64,000 nucleotides of DNA. Source: Aureimonas mangrovi (GTDB lineage Bacteria; Pseudomonadota; Alphaproteobacteria; Rhizobiales; Rhizobiaceae). Position 1 is the first letter of the stretch; each line of letters begins with the position of its first letter. The notes beneath the pieces are model-generated. The model made no database searches and was not told the origin of the DNA. It saw only the letters and a program-made list of their open reading frames with translations. The position numbers and the translations under genes were made by a program. The stretch lies in contig NZ_CP059692.1 in the NCBI RefSeq assembly GCF_014058705.1, positions 1,183,001-1,247,000 on the forward strand, given 5' to 3'. Below are positions 38,437 through 47,958 of this stretch, piece by piece.

Positions 38437-39966
38437 ATGAGCGCAGCGAACGAGGACATCCGCAAAGAGACCCACATGCTCCTTGCTTCACTCGGGGTTT
38501 CGGCCGATCGCCTCTCCGGCGGGGCACTCCAGGTCCGCTCGCCGATCGACGGAGCGGAGATCGCCGCCCTTCGTCCGACGACGCCCGAGGAGGCGGACCG
38601 CGCCATCGGCGAGGCCGCAAAGGCCTTCGCGTCATGGCGTGCGGTGCCTGCGCCGCGCCGCGGCGAACTCGTGCGCCTCCTCGGCGAAGAGCTTCGTACC
38701 CACAAGGACGCGCTCGGCCGGCTCGTTACCATCGAGGCCGGAAAGGTCGTGTCCGAAGGGCTCGGCGAAGTGCAGGAGATGATCGACATCTGCGATTTCG
38801 CGGTCGGTCTCTCCCGCCAGCTCTACGGCCTGACCATCCAGTCCGAACGCCCCGACCACCGGATGATGGAGCAGTGGCATCCGGCCGGCGTCGTCGGCAT
38901 CATCTCGGCTTTCAACTTTCCCGTAGCGGTCTGGTCCTGGAATGCGGCGCTGGCCCTCGTGTGCGGCGATCCAGTGATCTGGAAGCCCTCGGAGAAGACG
39001 CCTCTGACCGCGCTCGCCGTGGACGCGATCCTCGCCCGGGCCATTGCGCGCTTCGGCTCGGACGCGCCGCAGGGCCTCGCCGCGCTCCTGATCGGCGGGG
39101 CGGAGATCGGTGAAAGGCTCGTCGAAGACAAGCGCGTCGCGGTCGTCTCGGCCACTGGCTCGACGCGCATGGGCCGCGCTGTCGGGGAGCGCGTGGCGCG
39201 TCGCTTCGGCAAGTCGATCCTGGAGCTCGGCGGCAACAACGCTTCGATCGTCACACCCTCGGCCGATCTCGACCTGACGCTGCGGGCCGTCGCCTTCGCC
39301 GCAATGGGCACGGCCGGCCAGCGCTGCACGACGCTGCGGCGCCTGATCGTCCACGAGAGCGTCTACGACGCGCTGGTGCCGAAGCTGGCGAACGTCTACC
39401 GCACGATCTCGGTCGGCAGCCCCCTTTCGAGCGATGCGCTCGTCGGCCCGCTGATCGACGGCGCAGCCTTCGAGGCGATGCAGGCGAGCCTTCGCGCCGC
39501 GCGCGAGGCCGGCGGCACCGTGCATGGCGGGGAGCGAGTGGAGGTGGCCGGCACCGCCTCGTTCTACGCACGACCGGCGCTCGTGGAGATGCCGTCGCAG
39601 AGCGGGCCGGTGCGCGAGGAGACCTTCGCGCCGATTCTCTACGTCCTCAAATACACCGAGCTCGACGAGGCGATCGCCTTGCAGAACGACGTGCCGCAGG
39701 GGCTCTCGTCCTCGATCTTCGCCACCGACATCCGCGAGGTCGAGCGCTACCTGTCCGGAGCGGGCTCGGACTGCGGCATCGCCAACGTCAACATGGGGCC
39801 CTCGGGCGCCGAGATCGGCGGGGCATTCGGCGGCGAGAAGGAAACCGGCGGCGGGCGCGAAAGCGGCTCGGACGCCTGGCGCGGATACATGCGGCGCCAG
39901 ACGAACGCCATCAATTACGGCCGCAGCCTGCCGCTGGCACAGGGCGTCAAGTTCGACATCGGATAG
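38437..39966 (+). CDS. amaB: Aldehyde dehydrogenase, 2-aminoadipate semialdehyde type
   Basis: 509 residues from ATG at 38437, 18 bases after the upstream stop. Catalytic residues sit in LELGGNNASI (Glu) and GTAGQRCTTLRRL (Cys). The C-terminal ETGGGRESGSDAWRGYMRRQTN is characteristic of the ALDH7 (antiquitin)/AmaB subgroup, which oxidises 2-aminoadipate semialdehyde/piperideine-6-carboxylate with NAD(P)+ in lysine breakdown. Cytoplasmic. Its pairing with an FAD oxidoreductase supports the pipecolate route. Confidence 0.85.
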   Translation: MSAANEDIRKETHMLLASLGVSADRLSGGALQVRSPIDGAEIAALRPTTPEEADRAIGEAAKAFASWRAVPAPRRGELVRLLGEELRTHKDALGRLVTIEAGKVVSEGLGEVQEMIDICDFAVGLSRQLYGLTIQSERPDHRMMEQWHPAGVVGIISAFNFPVAVWSWNAALALVCGDPVIWKPSEKTPLTALAVDAILARAIARFGSDAPQGLAALLIGGAEIGERLVEDKRVAVVSATGSTRMGRAVGERVARRFGKSILELGGNNASIVTPSADLDLTLRAVAFAAMGTAGQRCTTLRRLIVHESVYDALVPKLANVYRTISVGSPLSSDALVGPLIDGAAFEAMQASLRAAREAGGTVHGGERVEVAGTASFYARPALVEMPSQSGPVREETFAPILYVLKYTELDEAIALQNDVPQGLSSSIFATDIREVERYLSGAGSDCGIANVNMGPSGAEIGGAFGGEKETGGGRESGSDAWRGYMRRQTNAINYGRSLPLAQGVKFDIG

Positions 39967-40090
39967 TGCCTTGCGGTCGGCGGGCCACGAAACAAAAACG
40001 CGACATTCGTGACTTGCGCCCGCCCGCGCGCGGGCCCAAACCACGCTGCGCCCTCACGGGGGCGCGAGCCAACGGCGGAGCGAAAGCATC

Positions 40091-41248
40091 TTGAGCGCGA
40101 ACCTTCCCTTCATCGACCTCGCCAGCCAGCGTGACCGGATACGCCCGCAGATCGACACCGCGATCGCGCGCGTGGTCGATCACGGCGCCTTCATCATGGG
40201 GCCCGAGGTCGGGCGGTTCGAGGAAGAGCTTTCGGCTTTCGCCGGCGCGAAGCACACCGTCTCCTGCTCCAACGGCACGGATGCGCTGACGCTCGTCTTG
40301 ATGGCGTGGGAGATCGGGCCGGGCGATGCCGTTTTCTGCCCGTCCTTCACCTTCGCGGCGACCGCCGAGGTGGTTGCCTTTCTCGGCGCGACGCCGGTCT
40401 TCGTCGACATCCACGCCGACACGTTCAATATGGATCCGGCGAGCCTTCGCACCGCCATCGACGAGGTCAAAGCCACGGGCGAACTGCGCCCGCGCGCGGT
40501 GATCGCGGTCGATCTCTTCGGGCAGATGGCGGACTATGCTGCAGTCCGCGCTCTATGCGACGAGCACCGCCTTTCGCTCATCTCGGATGCCGCGCAGGGC
40601 TTCGGCGCGACCCTCGATGGGCAGCGCGCCAATGTCTTCGCTGATGCGGTGACGACGAGCTTCTTTCCGGCCAAGCCGCTCGGCTGCTACGGCGACGGTG
40701 GCGCTATCCAGACGCAGGACGACGATCTGGCGGCGACCCTGCGCTCGTTGCGGGTGCATGGTGCGGGTACGGACCGCTACGACAATGTGCGCATCGGCAT
40801 GACGGGCCGCCTCGACACCATTCAGGCGGCGGTGCTGATCGAAAAGCTCGCGATCTTCGAGGACGAGATCGCCGCACGCGGACGCATCGCCGAACGCTAC
40901 AACGCGCTTCTGGCCGACGTCGCGGACGTTCCGGTGCTGGCGGGCGGCGCGGTCTCGACCTGGGCGCAGTACACGCTCAAGCTGCCCGTCGGCGCGCGCC
41001 CGGCCTTCCAGTCCGCACTCGGCAAGGCCGGCGTGCCCACGGCGATCTACTACCCCAAGCCGCTGCACCGGCAGACCGCGTATCAGGCCTTCCCGGTCGC
41101 CGGAAACGGCCTGCCGGCAAGCGACGGGGTGGCCGATCAGGTGATCTCGCTGCCGATGCACCCATATCTTTCCGAAGCCGATCAGGACCGGATCGTTGCG
41201 GCCGCGCGCGAGGCGCTGGACGCGGACGCGCTCGCCGCGGCGAGCTAG
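40091..41248 (+). CDS. DegT/DnrJ/EryC1/StrS family aminotransferase
   Basis: 385 residues from TTG at 40091, ten bases after GGAG. The N-terminal FIDLASQRDRIRPQID, the PLP-binding region SCSNGTDALTLVLM and the Schiff-base lysine in TTSFFPAKPLGCYGDGGA are those of PLP-dependent sugar aminotransferases (WbpE/WlbC group). Members convert keto-sugars to amino-sugars for lipopolysaccharide or glycoproteins. No sugar nucleotide dehydratase, acyltransferase or glycosyltransferase lies nearby, so the pathway cannot be named. It is convergent with modC. Confidence 0.85.
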   Translation: MSANLPFIDLASQRDRIRPQIDTAIARVVDHGAFIMGPEVGRFEEELSAFAGAKHTVSCSNGTDALTLVLMAWEIGPGDAVFCPSFTFAATAEVVAFLGATPVFVDIHADTFNMDPASLRTAIDEVKATGELRPRAVIAVDLFGQMADYAAVRALCDEHRLSLISDAAQGFGATLDGQRANVFADAVTTSFFPAKPLGCYGDGGAIQTQDDDLAATLRSLRVHGAGTDRYDNVRIGMTGRLDTIQAAVLIEKLAIFEDEIAARGRIAERYNALLADVADVPVLAGGAVSTWAQYTLKLPVGARPAFQSALGKAGVPTAIYYPKPLHRQTAYQAFPVAGNGLPASDGVADQVISLPMHPYLSEADQDRIVAAAREALDADALAAAS

Positions 41249-41251
41249 CTT

Positions 41252-42334
41252 TCAGCGGGACGCCAGCAGCGACACGGCCTTGATCTGAGCGGTTGCCGTC
41301 TCGCCCTCCGCGAGCTTCAGGCTGTTCAGCGAACGGCGGGTCAGACGGGCCACGAAGTCCGCCCCGGCCCCTTCGCCGAGCGCCAGATAGACATGCGCCT
41401 CGGCCTCGCCGAGCGGCTCGATGCCGGTGACACGCACCGGCACCTTGTTGAGAATGCTCGTGTCCACGGCGGCGCTGCGCGTCAGCGAGACGTCGCCGGC
41501 TGCGATGCGCACACGAACCGGCGCTCCGGGCGCAAAGCCGCTGCCGACCGTCAGGATTTCCTGTCCCAGAACGTCGAGGACGAGGATGCCGTCCGTGTCC
41601 GTCCGGCTGACCGTGCCAGGAAGGATCGAGGCGAGATCGCGCCTGAGGCCCAGCGGTGAGCCGCGCGCCGTCAGCGCTTCGTTGACGGGGCCGGACGAGA
41701 CGACCCGCCCCTCGCGCATCAGGACGAGATGGTCTGCCAGGCGCTCCACCTCCGCGATATCGTGCGAGACGAGAAGGATCGGAATTCGCAGCTCTGCGTG
41801 CAGCGCCTCGAAATAGGGAAGGATCTCGTCCTTGGCCATGCGGTCTAGCGCGGCCAGCGGCTCGTCCATCAGGAGAAGCCGTGGCTGCGAGAGAAGCGCG
41901 CGTCCGATGGAGACGCGCTGGCGCTCGCCGCCGGACAGATGCGCCGGCTCGCGGTCCACGAGCCGCGACAGACCGAGAAGTTCCACCACATCGTCGAAGC
42001 GGATGGCATGATCCGCGCCCTTCGCGCGGCGCTGGCCGTAGGTGAGGTTCCGGCGCACGGAGAGATGCGGGAAGAGGCTGGCCTCCTGAAAGACGTAGCC
42101 GACCGCGCGTCGGTGCGTGGGCAGGAAACTGCGTCCGCGCTGCCAGTCCTCGTCGCCGACCAGGATGTGCCCTTCGAGCCGCTGGAGGCCGGCCAGCGCA
42201 CGCAGGATCGTCGTCTTTCCGCAGCCGGAGGGGCCGAAGAGTGCCGTGATCCCGCGCATCGGAGCCTGGAACGCTGTGTCGAGATCGAAATTGCCGAGCC
42301 GTCCGGCGAGCTTCACATCGATCAGATCAGCCAT
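41252..42334 (-). CDS. modC: Molybdate ABC transporter ATP-binding protein
   Basis: 360 residues from ATG at 42334. Walker A GPSGCGKTT (about 33-41), signature LSGGERQRVS (about 132-141), Walker B LLLMDEPLAALD. The C-terminal about 110 residues (ILVLDVLGQEILTVGSG... to the end) form the Mop/TOBE domain that binds molybdate. It powers import through ModB. The start overlaps the modB stop by one base (TGATG). Confidence 0.95.
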   Translation of the reverse strand: MADLIDVKLAGRLGNFDLDTAFQAPMRGITALFGPSGCGKTTILRALAGLQRLEGHILVGDEDWQRGRSFLPTHRRAVGYVFQEASLFPHLSVRRNLTYGQRRAKGADHAIRFDDVVELLGLSRLVDREPAHLSGGERQRVSIGRALLSQPRLLLMDEPLAALDRMAKDEILPYFEALHAELRIPILLVSHDIAEVERLADHLVLMREGRVVSSGPVNEALTARGSPLGLRRDLASILPGTVSRTDTDGILVLDVLGQEILTVGSGFAPGAPVRVRIAAGDVSLTRSAAVDTSILNKVPVRVTGIEPLGEAEAHVYLALGEGAGADFVARLTRRSLNSLKLAEGETATAQIKAVSLLASR

Positions 42335-43023
42335 CAGAGGACTCCGGCGCGCGAGCGCCGCGCCAGCGTGGAGACGGTGAGGATGACGATGAAGGAAAAG
42401 ACCAGCATGCCGAGCGACAGGATGTGAGCCTCGCGCCAGCGCAGCGTTTCGACGAAATCGTAGATCGCGACCGAAAGCACCTTCGTCTCGCCTGGGATGT
42501 TGCCGCCGATCATCAGGATCACGCCGAACTCGCCGACCGTATGGGCGAAGCCCAGAACGGCGCCCGTCAGAAATCCCGGCCGCGCAAGCGGCACGGCCAC
42601 CGTGACGAACCGGTCCCACGGCGAGGCGCGCAGCGTTGCCGCGACCTCCAGCGGACGCTCGCCCATCGCTTCGAAAGCGTTGCGGATCGGCTGGACGACA
42701 AAGGGCATGGAGTAGATCACCGAGCCGGCGACGAGGCCTTCGAAAGTGAAGGCGAAGGTGCGAAGGCCGACGAATGGCCCGAACCAGCCGCCGAGGCCGG
42801 AGGGGCCGAGCGCGATCAGGAGATAGAAGCCGAGAACGGTCGGCGGGAGCACCAGGGGCAGGGCGACGATGGTCGCGACGACCTCGCGCCAGCGCGAACG
42901 CGAGCGTGCGAGCCACCACGCGATCGGCGTTCCGACGATGAGGAGGACGATCGTTGAGATGACCGCAAGCTCGATCGTCAGGCGGATGGGCGACCAGAGT
43001 TCGGGGGTCATGGCGGAGGGCAT
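42334..43023 (-). CDS. modB: Molybdate ABC transporter permease
   Basis: 229 residues; ATG at 43023, or ATG at 43011 ([19 protein letters not shown]) four codons later. Five to six membrane helices and the EAA loop [25 protein letters not shown] that docks to ModC. The family signature [18 protein letters not shown] is present. Second gene of modABC. Confidence 0.95.
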   Translation of the reverse strand: MPSAMTPELWSPIRLTIELAVISTIVLLIVGTPIAWWLARSRSRWREVVATIVALPLVLPPTVLGFYLLIALGPSGLGGWFGPFVGLRTFAFTFEGLVAGSVIYSMPFVVQPIRNAFEAMGERPLEVAATLRASPWDRFVTVAVPLARPGFLTGAVLGFAHTVGEFGVILMIGGNIPGETKVLSVAIYDFVETLRWREAHILSLGMLVFSFIVILTVSTLARRSRAGVL

Positions 43024-43087
43024 GTCTCCCGTCGAAAGGGCGGGGAAGGAGGCAGGGCGGGAAACGATCCCGCCCCATCATAGGCGG

Positions 43088-43840
43088 TCAGCGATCGAGG
43101 GCGTAGCCGTACTTCTCGATGATCGCGCCGGCTTCGTCGCCCTGGAGGAATTCGAGGAAGGCGATGGCTGCCGGGTTGTCCTCGCCCGTCGTCAGGAGGA
43201 CCGCGTCCTGGTTGATCGGCTCGTAGAGATCCTGGGGAACGATCCAGCGCGAGCCGGCCTCGGTCTGCGAGACCTGACCGAGTGCCACGAAGCCGAGTTC
43301 GGCGTTGCCGGTCTCGACGAACTGGAAGGCCTGGCCGATGTTCTGCCCCTGCACGATCTTCGGCTGCAGCGTTTCGTAGACGCCGAGCGCTTCCATTGCC
43401 TCCACGGCCGCGGCGCCGTATGGGGCGGTTTCTGGATTGGCGATCGAGATCTGATCGAAGTCCGCGCTCTCCAGCGTCTCCGGCCCCGTCACGACACCAT
43501 CCTGAGCCGAGTAGAGGACGAGTTGACCGATCGCATAGGTGAAGACGGAGCCCTCGACACCGTAGCCCTCTTCCACGGCGAGCGTCGGGCGCTCGTCGTC
43601 TGCCGCCAGGAACACCTCGAACGGCGCTCCCTGCGTGATCTGCGTGTAGAACTGGCCGGTCGCCCCGAAAGACAGCACCGCTTCGTGCTCGCCACCCGCT
43701 GCGAAGGCGGCGGCGATCTCGTTCGCGGCGTCTGTGAAGTTGGCCGCAACCGCGACGCTCACCGTTTCGGCGAAGCTCGCTGCGGGAAGGGCAACGCTCG
43801 CCGCCAGCGCGCAAGCCAAAGTAGTGGCGATCTTCGACAT
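43088..43840 (-). CDS. modA: Molybdate-binding periplasmic protein
   Basis: 250 residues from ATG at 43840. Signal peptide MSKIATTLACALAASVALPAASFA, so periplasmic. The mature start ETVSVAVAANFTDAANEIAAAF and FSFGATG-like LSFGATGQFYTQITQGAPFEVFLAADDERP are the oxyanion-binding ModA signature. It delivers molybdate to ModBC. The ribosome binding site (GGGGAA) is next to a Mo-box-like palindrome. Confidence 0.95.
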   Translation of the reverse strand: MSKIATTLACALAASVALPAASFAETVSVAVAANFTDAANEIAAAFAAGGEHEAVLSFGATGQFYTQITQGAPFEVFLAADDERPTLAVEEGYGVEGSVFTYAIGQLVLYSAQDGVVTGPETLESADFDQISIANPETAPYGAAAVEAMEALGVYETLQPKIVQGQNIGQAFQFVETGNAELGFVALGQVSQTEAGSRWIVPQDLYEPINQDAVLLTTGEDNPAAIAFLEFLQGDEAGAIIEKYGYALDR

Positions 43841-43848
43841 GAGTTCCC

Positions 43849-43872
43849 CGATATGTTCGATCAGACATAACG
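43849..43872. promoter_or_regulatory. modE: Mo-box (ModE/MopA-type operator) upstream of modA
   Basis: CGATATGT-N8-ACATAACG on the plus strand is an inverted repeat with 7 of 8 positions matching, and resembles the ModE consensus with CGNTATNT half-sites. It lies 9-32 bases before the modA start codon, so a bound molybdate-ModE dimer would cover the leader and promoter and shut off uptake when molybdate is plentiful. No modE/mopA gene is in the window. Region 43873-44044 shows nothing else. Confidence 0.65.
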
Positions 43873-44044
43873 TGCCATACGACCGGCATGGCCGTGCCGC
43901 AAGCGATATGTTCGCGAGGCGATATCGAGCCTTGCGCGACACGCCGTGTGGAAGGCGGTCACAACCCTTGCGTCCGCCGCATTCTCGTGGTTTTCGGGAA
44001 GTGAGAGCGCGCCCTTGTGCTTTCCTTGATGAAAGGCATGGGCC

Positions 44045-45217
44045 ATGCAGGTCGAGCTGGCTGAATCGGCGCCCCGCCGCGATGAACTCGCCTACCGGCT
44101 CAAGCAGCAGAAGCTTCTGGCCGATTTCGCGCGCATGGCGCTTCAGACCGAGGACGTCGCACGCCTCCTGCAGCAGGCGAGCGAACTGTGCGCGCGCGGT
44201 CTGGAGGCGCCTTTTTGCAAGGCGCTCGAATACGACCCGCGCTCCGACATGCTGGTGATGCGCGGCGGCTGGGGTTGGGCTCCTGGTGAGGTCGGCTCGG
44301 CAACGCTCGGTGCCGATCTCGAATCGCCGGCCGGATACGCCTTTCACACCGGCGAGTCCGTCCTGTCGAACCATCTGGAGGGCGAGACGCGCTTCCGCAC
44401 GCCCTCGCTCCTGCGCGAGTACGGGATCCGCCGTGCGGTCAACGTCCTGATCGACCGGGGCGGGCAGGCGCAGCACGCCTTCGGCGTCCTGGAGGTCGAC
44501 AGCCCCGATCCGGGCGACTTCGACGCGGCCGACGTGGACTTCCTGTCAGGCTGCGCGCGGGTTCTCGGCGTTGCGATCGAGCGCGCGCACACCAACCAGC
44601 AACTGCGTGAGGCGCTGGAGACGCAGGCGCTCCTGACGCGCGAGATGAACCACCGCGTCAAGAACAGCCTCGGCGTTGTCGGCGGCCTCCTGCGCGTGAA
44701 CGCCAATTCGGTCACGGACCCGGTCGCCAGGGCCGCACTGACGGATGCGGAATCGCGCATCCTCACCATTGCGCGCGTCCATGATCATCTGTGGCGCGGC
44801 GCCAATGTCAGCGAGGTCGACCTTTCATCCTTCCTCGGCGAACTGTGCGACAAGCTCTCCGTCGCTGCCGGCCGGTTGGAGATCGTCTGCCGCGCCGAGA
44901 AGATCGTCGTCAGCGCCGACAAGGCGATCCCGATCGGCCTCGTCGTCAATGAACTGGCCACCAACGCCGTCAAATATGCCTATGCGGAAGGGGAGGCGGG
45001 CGTCGTCGAGGTGCAGTTGCTCCGCGATGGCGAGATGGCAACGATCCGCGTGCGCGATTACGGCGTCGGCGTCTCGCCGGATTTCGACCTCGCCGCTCGG
45101 CGGCAGAGCTTCGGCATTCGCGTGATCATGAGCCTCGTCCAGCAACTCGACGCCTCCTTCGCGCTCGAACCGACCGAGCGTGGCGCGAGCTTTCTCATGA
45201 CGTTCGACCCGCGCTAG
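44045..45217 (+). CDS. GAF-domain sensor histidine kinase, HisKA_2 type
   Basis: 390 residues, no membrane segment, so cytoplasmic. Residues about 30-165 are a GAF domain. The phospho-accepting His is H203 in REMNHRVKNSLG, the HisKA_2/HWE-like box, followed by dimerisation helices. The HATPase domain (about 285-390) shows VVNELATNAVKYAY and RDYGVGVSPDFD. It phosphorylates an unknown response regulator; none is adjacent. Such kinases often serve the general stress response (PhyR) or light/redox sensing in Alphaproteobacteria. Confidence 0.85.
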   Translation: MQVELAESAPRRDELAYRLKQQKLLADFARMALQTEDVARLLQQASELCARGLEAPFCKALEYDPRSDMLVMRGGWGWAPGEVGSATLGADLESPAGYAFHTGESVLSNHLEGETRFRTPSLLREYGIRRAVNVLIDRGGQAQHAFGVLEVDSPDPGDFDAADVDFLSGCARVLGVAIERAHTNQQLREALETQALLTREMNHRVKNSLGVVGGLLRVNANSVTDPVARAALTDAESRILTIARVHDHLWRGANVSEVDLSSFLGELCDKLSVAAGRLEIVCRAEKIVVSADKAIPIGLVVNELATNAVKYAYAEGEAGVVEVQLLRDGEMATIRVRDYGVGVSPDFDLAARRQSFGIRVIMSLVQQLDASFALEPTERGASFLMTFDPR

Positions 45218-45238
45218 ATTGCCTGGCGGGGAGGCGCC

Positions 45239-46156
45239 ATGCAGATCAGGAACGTCGAGTATTTCGTCACGCTGGCGCGCGAGAAGCATTTCCGCCGCGC
45301 GGCCGAGGCCTGCGGTGTCTCGCAGCCGACGCTTTCGGCCGGCATCGGCGCGCTCGAAGCCTCGCTCGGCATCCGCCTCGTCGCGCGCGAGCGGCGTTTC
45401 GTCGGGCTGACACCGGAGGGCGAGGCGGCGCTGCCCTGGGCCCGCCAGCTCTTGGCCGACTATGACGGGCTTCTACGGGCCGGCGGCCAGCCCGGCGTCG
45501 GCCTGCGCGGGCGTCTGCGGCTCGGCGCCATCCCCGCAGCGATGCCCGTCGTCGGCGCCATCGCACCGGTGCTGGCGGCCGAGCACCCGGATCTGCGCCT
45601 CATCATCCTTTCAATGAACTCCCGGCAGATCGAGCGCGAGCTCGGCGCGCGCGATATCGACGGCGGCCTCACCTATCTCGAGAACGAGCCGCTGTCGGAC
45701 GTCATCTCATCAACCTTCTATGAGGAGCACTACCACTTCGCGACGCCCGCCGCCGGGCCCTTCGCGGGGCGCGAGAGCGTGACCTGGGCGGAAGCGGCCA
45801 TCGCCCCCCTGTGCCTGTTGACGCGCGACATGCAGAACCGCCGCATCCTCGACGCGCAGATGCGACGGGTGGGCGTGGAGGCCGCGCCGCGCGCCTCGGC
45901 CAATTCCTACGCCGCGCTGTTCTCACTGGTGCGCCACGGCGGCCTGTCCTCGATCCTCTCGCATGTTCAGGCGCGGGCGGTGGCGGACGATCCCGATATT
46001 CTGGTCCTGCCCTTCGCTGACCCGGCGCCGCCGCAAGCCGTCGGTCTCGTGGTGCCCGACCGCTATCCGATGTCCCTGAAGAGCCGGGCGATCCTGACCT
46101 GCGTGCGCAGCCCGGCCTTCCGCCAGACCATGAATTCCTTCCGTGAAAGGGACTGA
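45239..46156 (+). CDS. LysR family regulator, likely of oxalate/formate genes
   Basis: 305 residues. N-terminal winged helix [36 protein letters not shown] (truncated motif: [17 protein letters not shown]) and a LysR substrate-binding domain from about residue 90. GGGGAGG precedes the ATG. It is transcribed in the same direction as the following transporter and formate dehydrogenase genes, with an LTTR-type box between, as with FdsR-like regulators. The effector is probably formate or oxalate, by context only. Confidence 0.85.
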   Translation: MQIRNVEYFVTLAREKHFRRAAEACGVSQPTLSAGIGALEASLGIRLVARERRFVGLTPEGEAALPWARQLLADYDGLLRAGGQPGVGLRGRLRLGAIPAAMPVVGAIAPVLAAEHPDLRLIILSMNSRQIERELGARDIDGGLTYLENEPLSDVISSTFYEEHYHFATPAAGPFAGRESVTWAEAAIAPLCLLTRDMQNRRILDAQMRRVGVEAAPRASANSYAALFSLVRHGGLSSILSHVQARAVADDPDILVLPFADPAPPQAVGLVVPDRYPMSLKSRAILTCVRSPAFRQTMNSFRERD

Positions 46157-46168
46157 CGACCCCCATTC

Positions 46169-46187
46169 TGATAGGTGATGCCTATCA
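46169..46187. promoter_or_regulatory. LysR-type binding box upstream of the formate/oxalate transporter
   Basis: TGATAGG-TGATG-CCTATCA is a perfect inverted repeat with 7-base arms; its core ATAG-N7-CTAT has the T-N11-A layout of LysR regulators. It lies between the LysR gene stop and the transporter start (102 bases upstream of the ATG). The partner is presumably the adjacent LysR. TTCTAAAT at about 46215 may belong to the promoter. Confidence 0.65.
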
Positions 46188-46288
46188 CTGATCGCATTGT
46201 CACATTTGACCCGTTCTAAATTCGCAGCGAACCTTAGGGCGTGAGGAGACGGGCGCGAAGGCGTGCCGTGAAGCGGCTGGGAGGCCCC

Positions 46289-47941
46289 ATGACTTCTGCG
46301 ATCGACACCGCGCGTCCATCCGCGGGAAGCTTTCTGGATCGTGAACGCACCATCGCGACGCCGGGCTTCAACCGCTGGCTCATTCCGCCCTGTGCGTTGG
46401 CGATCCATCTGTGCATCGGCATGGCCTACGGCTTCTCGGTGTTCTGGCTTCCCCTGTCGCGCGCGATCGGCGTCTCGCAGCCCGTCGCCTGCGAAGGCAT
46501 GACACTCTTCGGCGCGCTCTTCACCACCACCTGCGACTGGCGGGTTTCCGACCTCCTCTGGATGTACACGCTGTTCTTCGTCGTTCTCGGCGTTGCGGCG
46601 GCGGTCTGGGGCGGCTGGCTTGAGCGCGCGGGGCCGCGCAAGGCCGGCGTCGTCTCGGCCTTCTGCTGGTGCGGCGGCATGGTGATCGCCGCCGTCGGCA
46701 TCATGACCCACCAGCTCTGGCTGATGTGGCTCGGCTCGGGCGTCATCGGCGGCATCGGCCTCGGTCTCGGGTACATCTCCCCCGTGTCCACCCTCATCAA
46801 GTGGTTTCCGGACCGCCGCGGCATGGCCACGGGCATGGCGATCATGGGGTTCGGCGGCGGCGCGATGATCGGCTCGCCGCTGGCCGACATCCTGATGCGG
46901 TACTTCGCGACGCTGGAGGGCGTCGGCGTCTGGCAAACCTTCCTTGTCCTCGCGGCCGGCTACTTCGTTTTCATGATGGCTGGCGCGCTCGGCTACCGCG
47001 TACCGCCGACAGGCTGGGCGCCGAAGGGGTGGACGCCGCCCGCTGCCAAGAACACCATGATCACGACAGCCAACGTCCATCTGAAGGATGCGCACAAGAC
47101 GCCGCAGTTCTGGCTGATCTGGATCGTTCTCCTGACCAACGTCTCGGCCTCGATCGGCATCATCGGCGTCGCCTCGCCCATGCTGCAGGAAATCTTCGCC
47201 GGCCGGCTGATTGGTGCGGAGGGCGTCGGCTTCCTCGATTTCGACGCAACCCAGCGCGCCGCTGCGGCGGCCGTGGGCGCGGGCTTCGTCGGGCTTCTGT
47301 CGCTGTTCAACATCGGCGGGCGGTTCTTCTGGGCTTCGCTGTCGGACCGGATCGGCCGCAAGATGATGTATGCGACGATCCTCGCGCTCGGCGTGCTCCT
47401 CTACGCCGCCCTTATCCCGTTCACCTCCGCGACCGGCTGGACCTTCGTCTTCGTCGCCTCGCTCTGCGTCATCGCCTCGATGTACGGCGGCGGCTTCGCG
47501 ACCGTGCCGGCCTATCTCGCCGATGTCTTCGGTACGCAGTTCGTCGGCGCCATTCATGGTCGCCTGCTGACGGCGTGGTCGCTCGCCGGCATCTTCGGCG
47601 GTCTCATCACCGGCACGATCCGTGACAACCAGATCGCTGCGGGCGTCGCGCGGGATCAGGTGTACCAGCCGATCTTCTTCACGGTCGCAGCGCTTCTGGC
47701 GGTCGGCTTCGTCGCCAACCTCCTCGTGCGTCCGGTGGCCGAGAAGTGGCAGATGCGCCAGGACCCTAAGGGCGCGGTGCCGGCGGGAGCTCCCGCTGCG
47801 ACGGCCGCGGTCGCTGGCGGGGACTACGGCATCGGCAAGGGCGGCTTCGACGCCAAGGCGGCGCTCGCCTGGGCCGCGGTCGGCATACCTCTCCTGTGGG
47901 GCGTCTACATCACGCTCCTCAAGGCTGCCGCGCTGTTCTAG
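46289..47941 (+). CDS. OFA-family MFS transporter (oxalate/formate antiporter type)
   Basis: 550 residues from ATG at 46289, after GGGAGG. Twelve or more membrane helices. CALAIHLCIGMAYGFSVFWLPLS and YISPVSTLIKWFPDRRGMATG are OFA (OxlT) family signatures; RFFWASLSDRIGRK is an MFS loop. A long C-terminal tail with GDYGIGKGGFDAKA precedes a final helix. OxlT exchanges oxalate for formate; beside formate dehydrogenase it probably imports formate or oxalate. Substrate is inferred. Confidence 0.88.
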   Translation: MTSAIDTARPSAGSFLDRERTIATPGFNRWLIPPCALAIHLCIGMAYGFSVFWLPLSRAIGVSQPVACEGMTLFGALFTTTCDWRVSDLLWMYTLFFVVLGVAAAVWGGWLERAGPRKAGVVSAFCWCGGMVIAAVGIMTHQLWLMWLGSGVIGGIGLGLGYISPVSTLIKWFPDRRGMATGMAIMGFGGGAMIGSPLADILMRYFATLEGVGVWQTFLVLAAGYFVFMMAGALGYRVPPTGWAPKGWTPPAAKNTMITTANVHLKDAHKTPQFWLIWIVLLTNVSASIGIIGVASPMLQEIFAGRLIGAEGVGFLDFDATQRAAAAAVGAGFVGLLSLFNIGGRFFWASLSDRIGRKMMYATILALGVLLYAALIPFTSATGWTFVFVASLCVIASMYGGGFATVPAYLADVFGTQFVGAIHGRLLTAWSLAGIFGGLITGTIRDNQIAAGVARDQVYQPIFFTVAALLAVGFVANLLVRPVAEKWQMRQDPKGAVPAGAPAATAAVAGGDYGIGKGGFDAKAALAWAAVGIPLLWGVYITLLKAAALF

Positions 47942-47958
47942 AATAATTCCAGTCTGAC

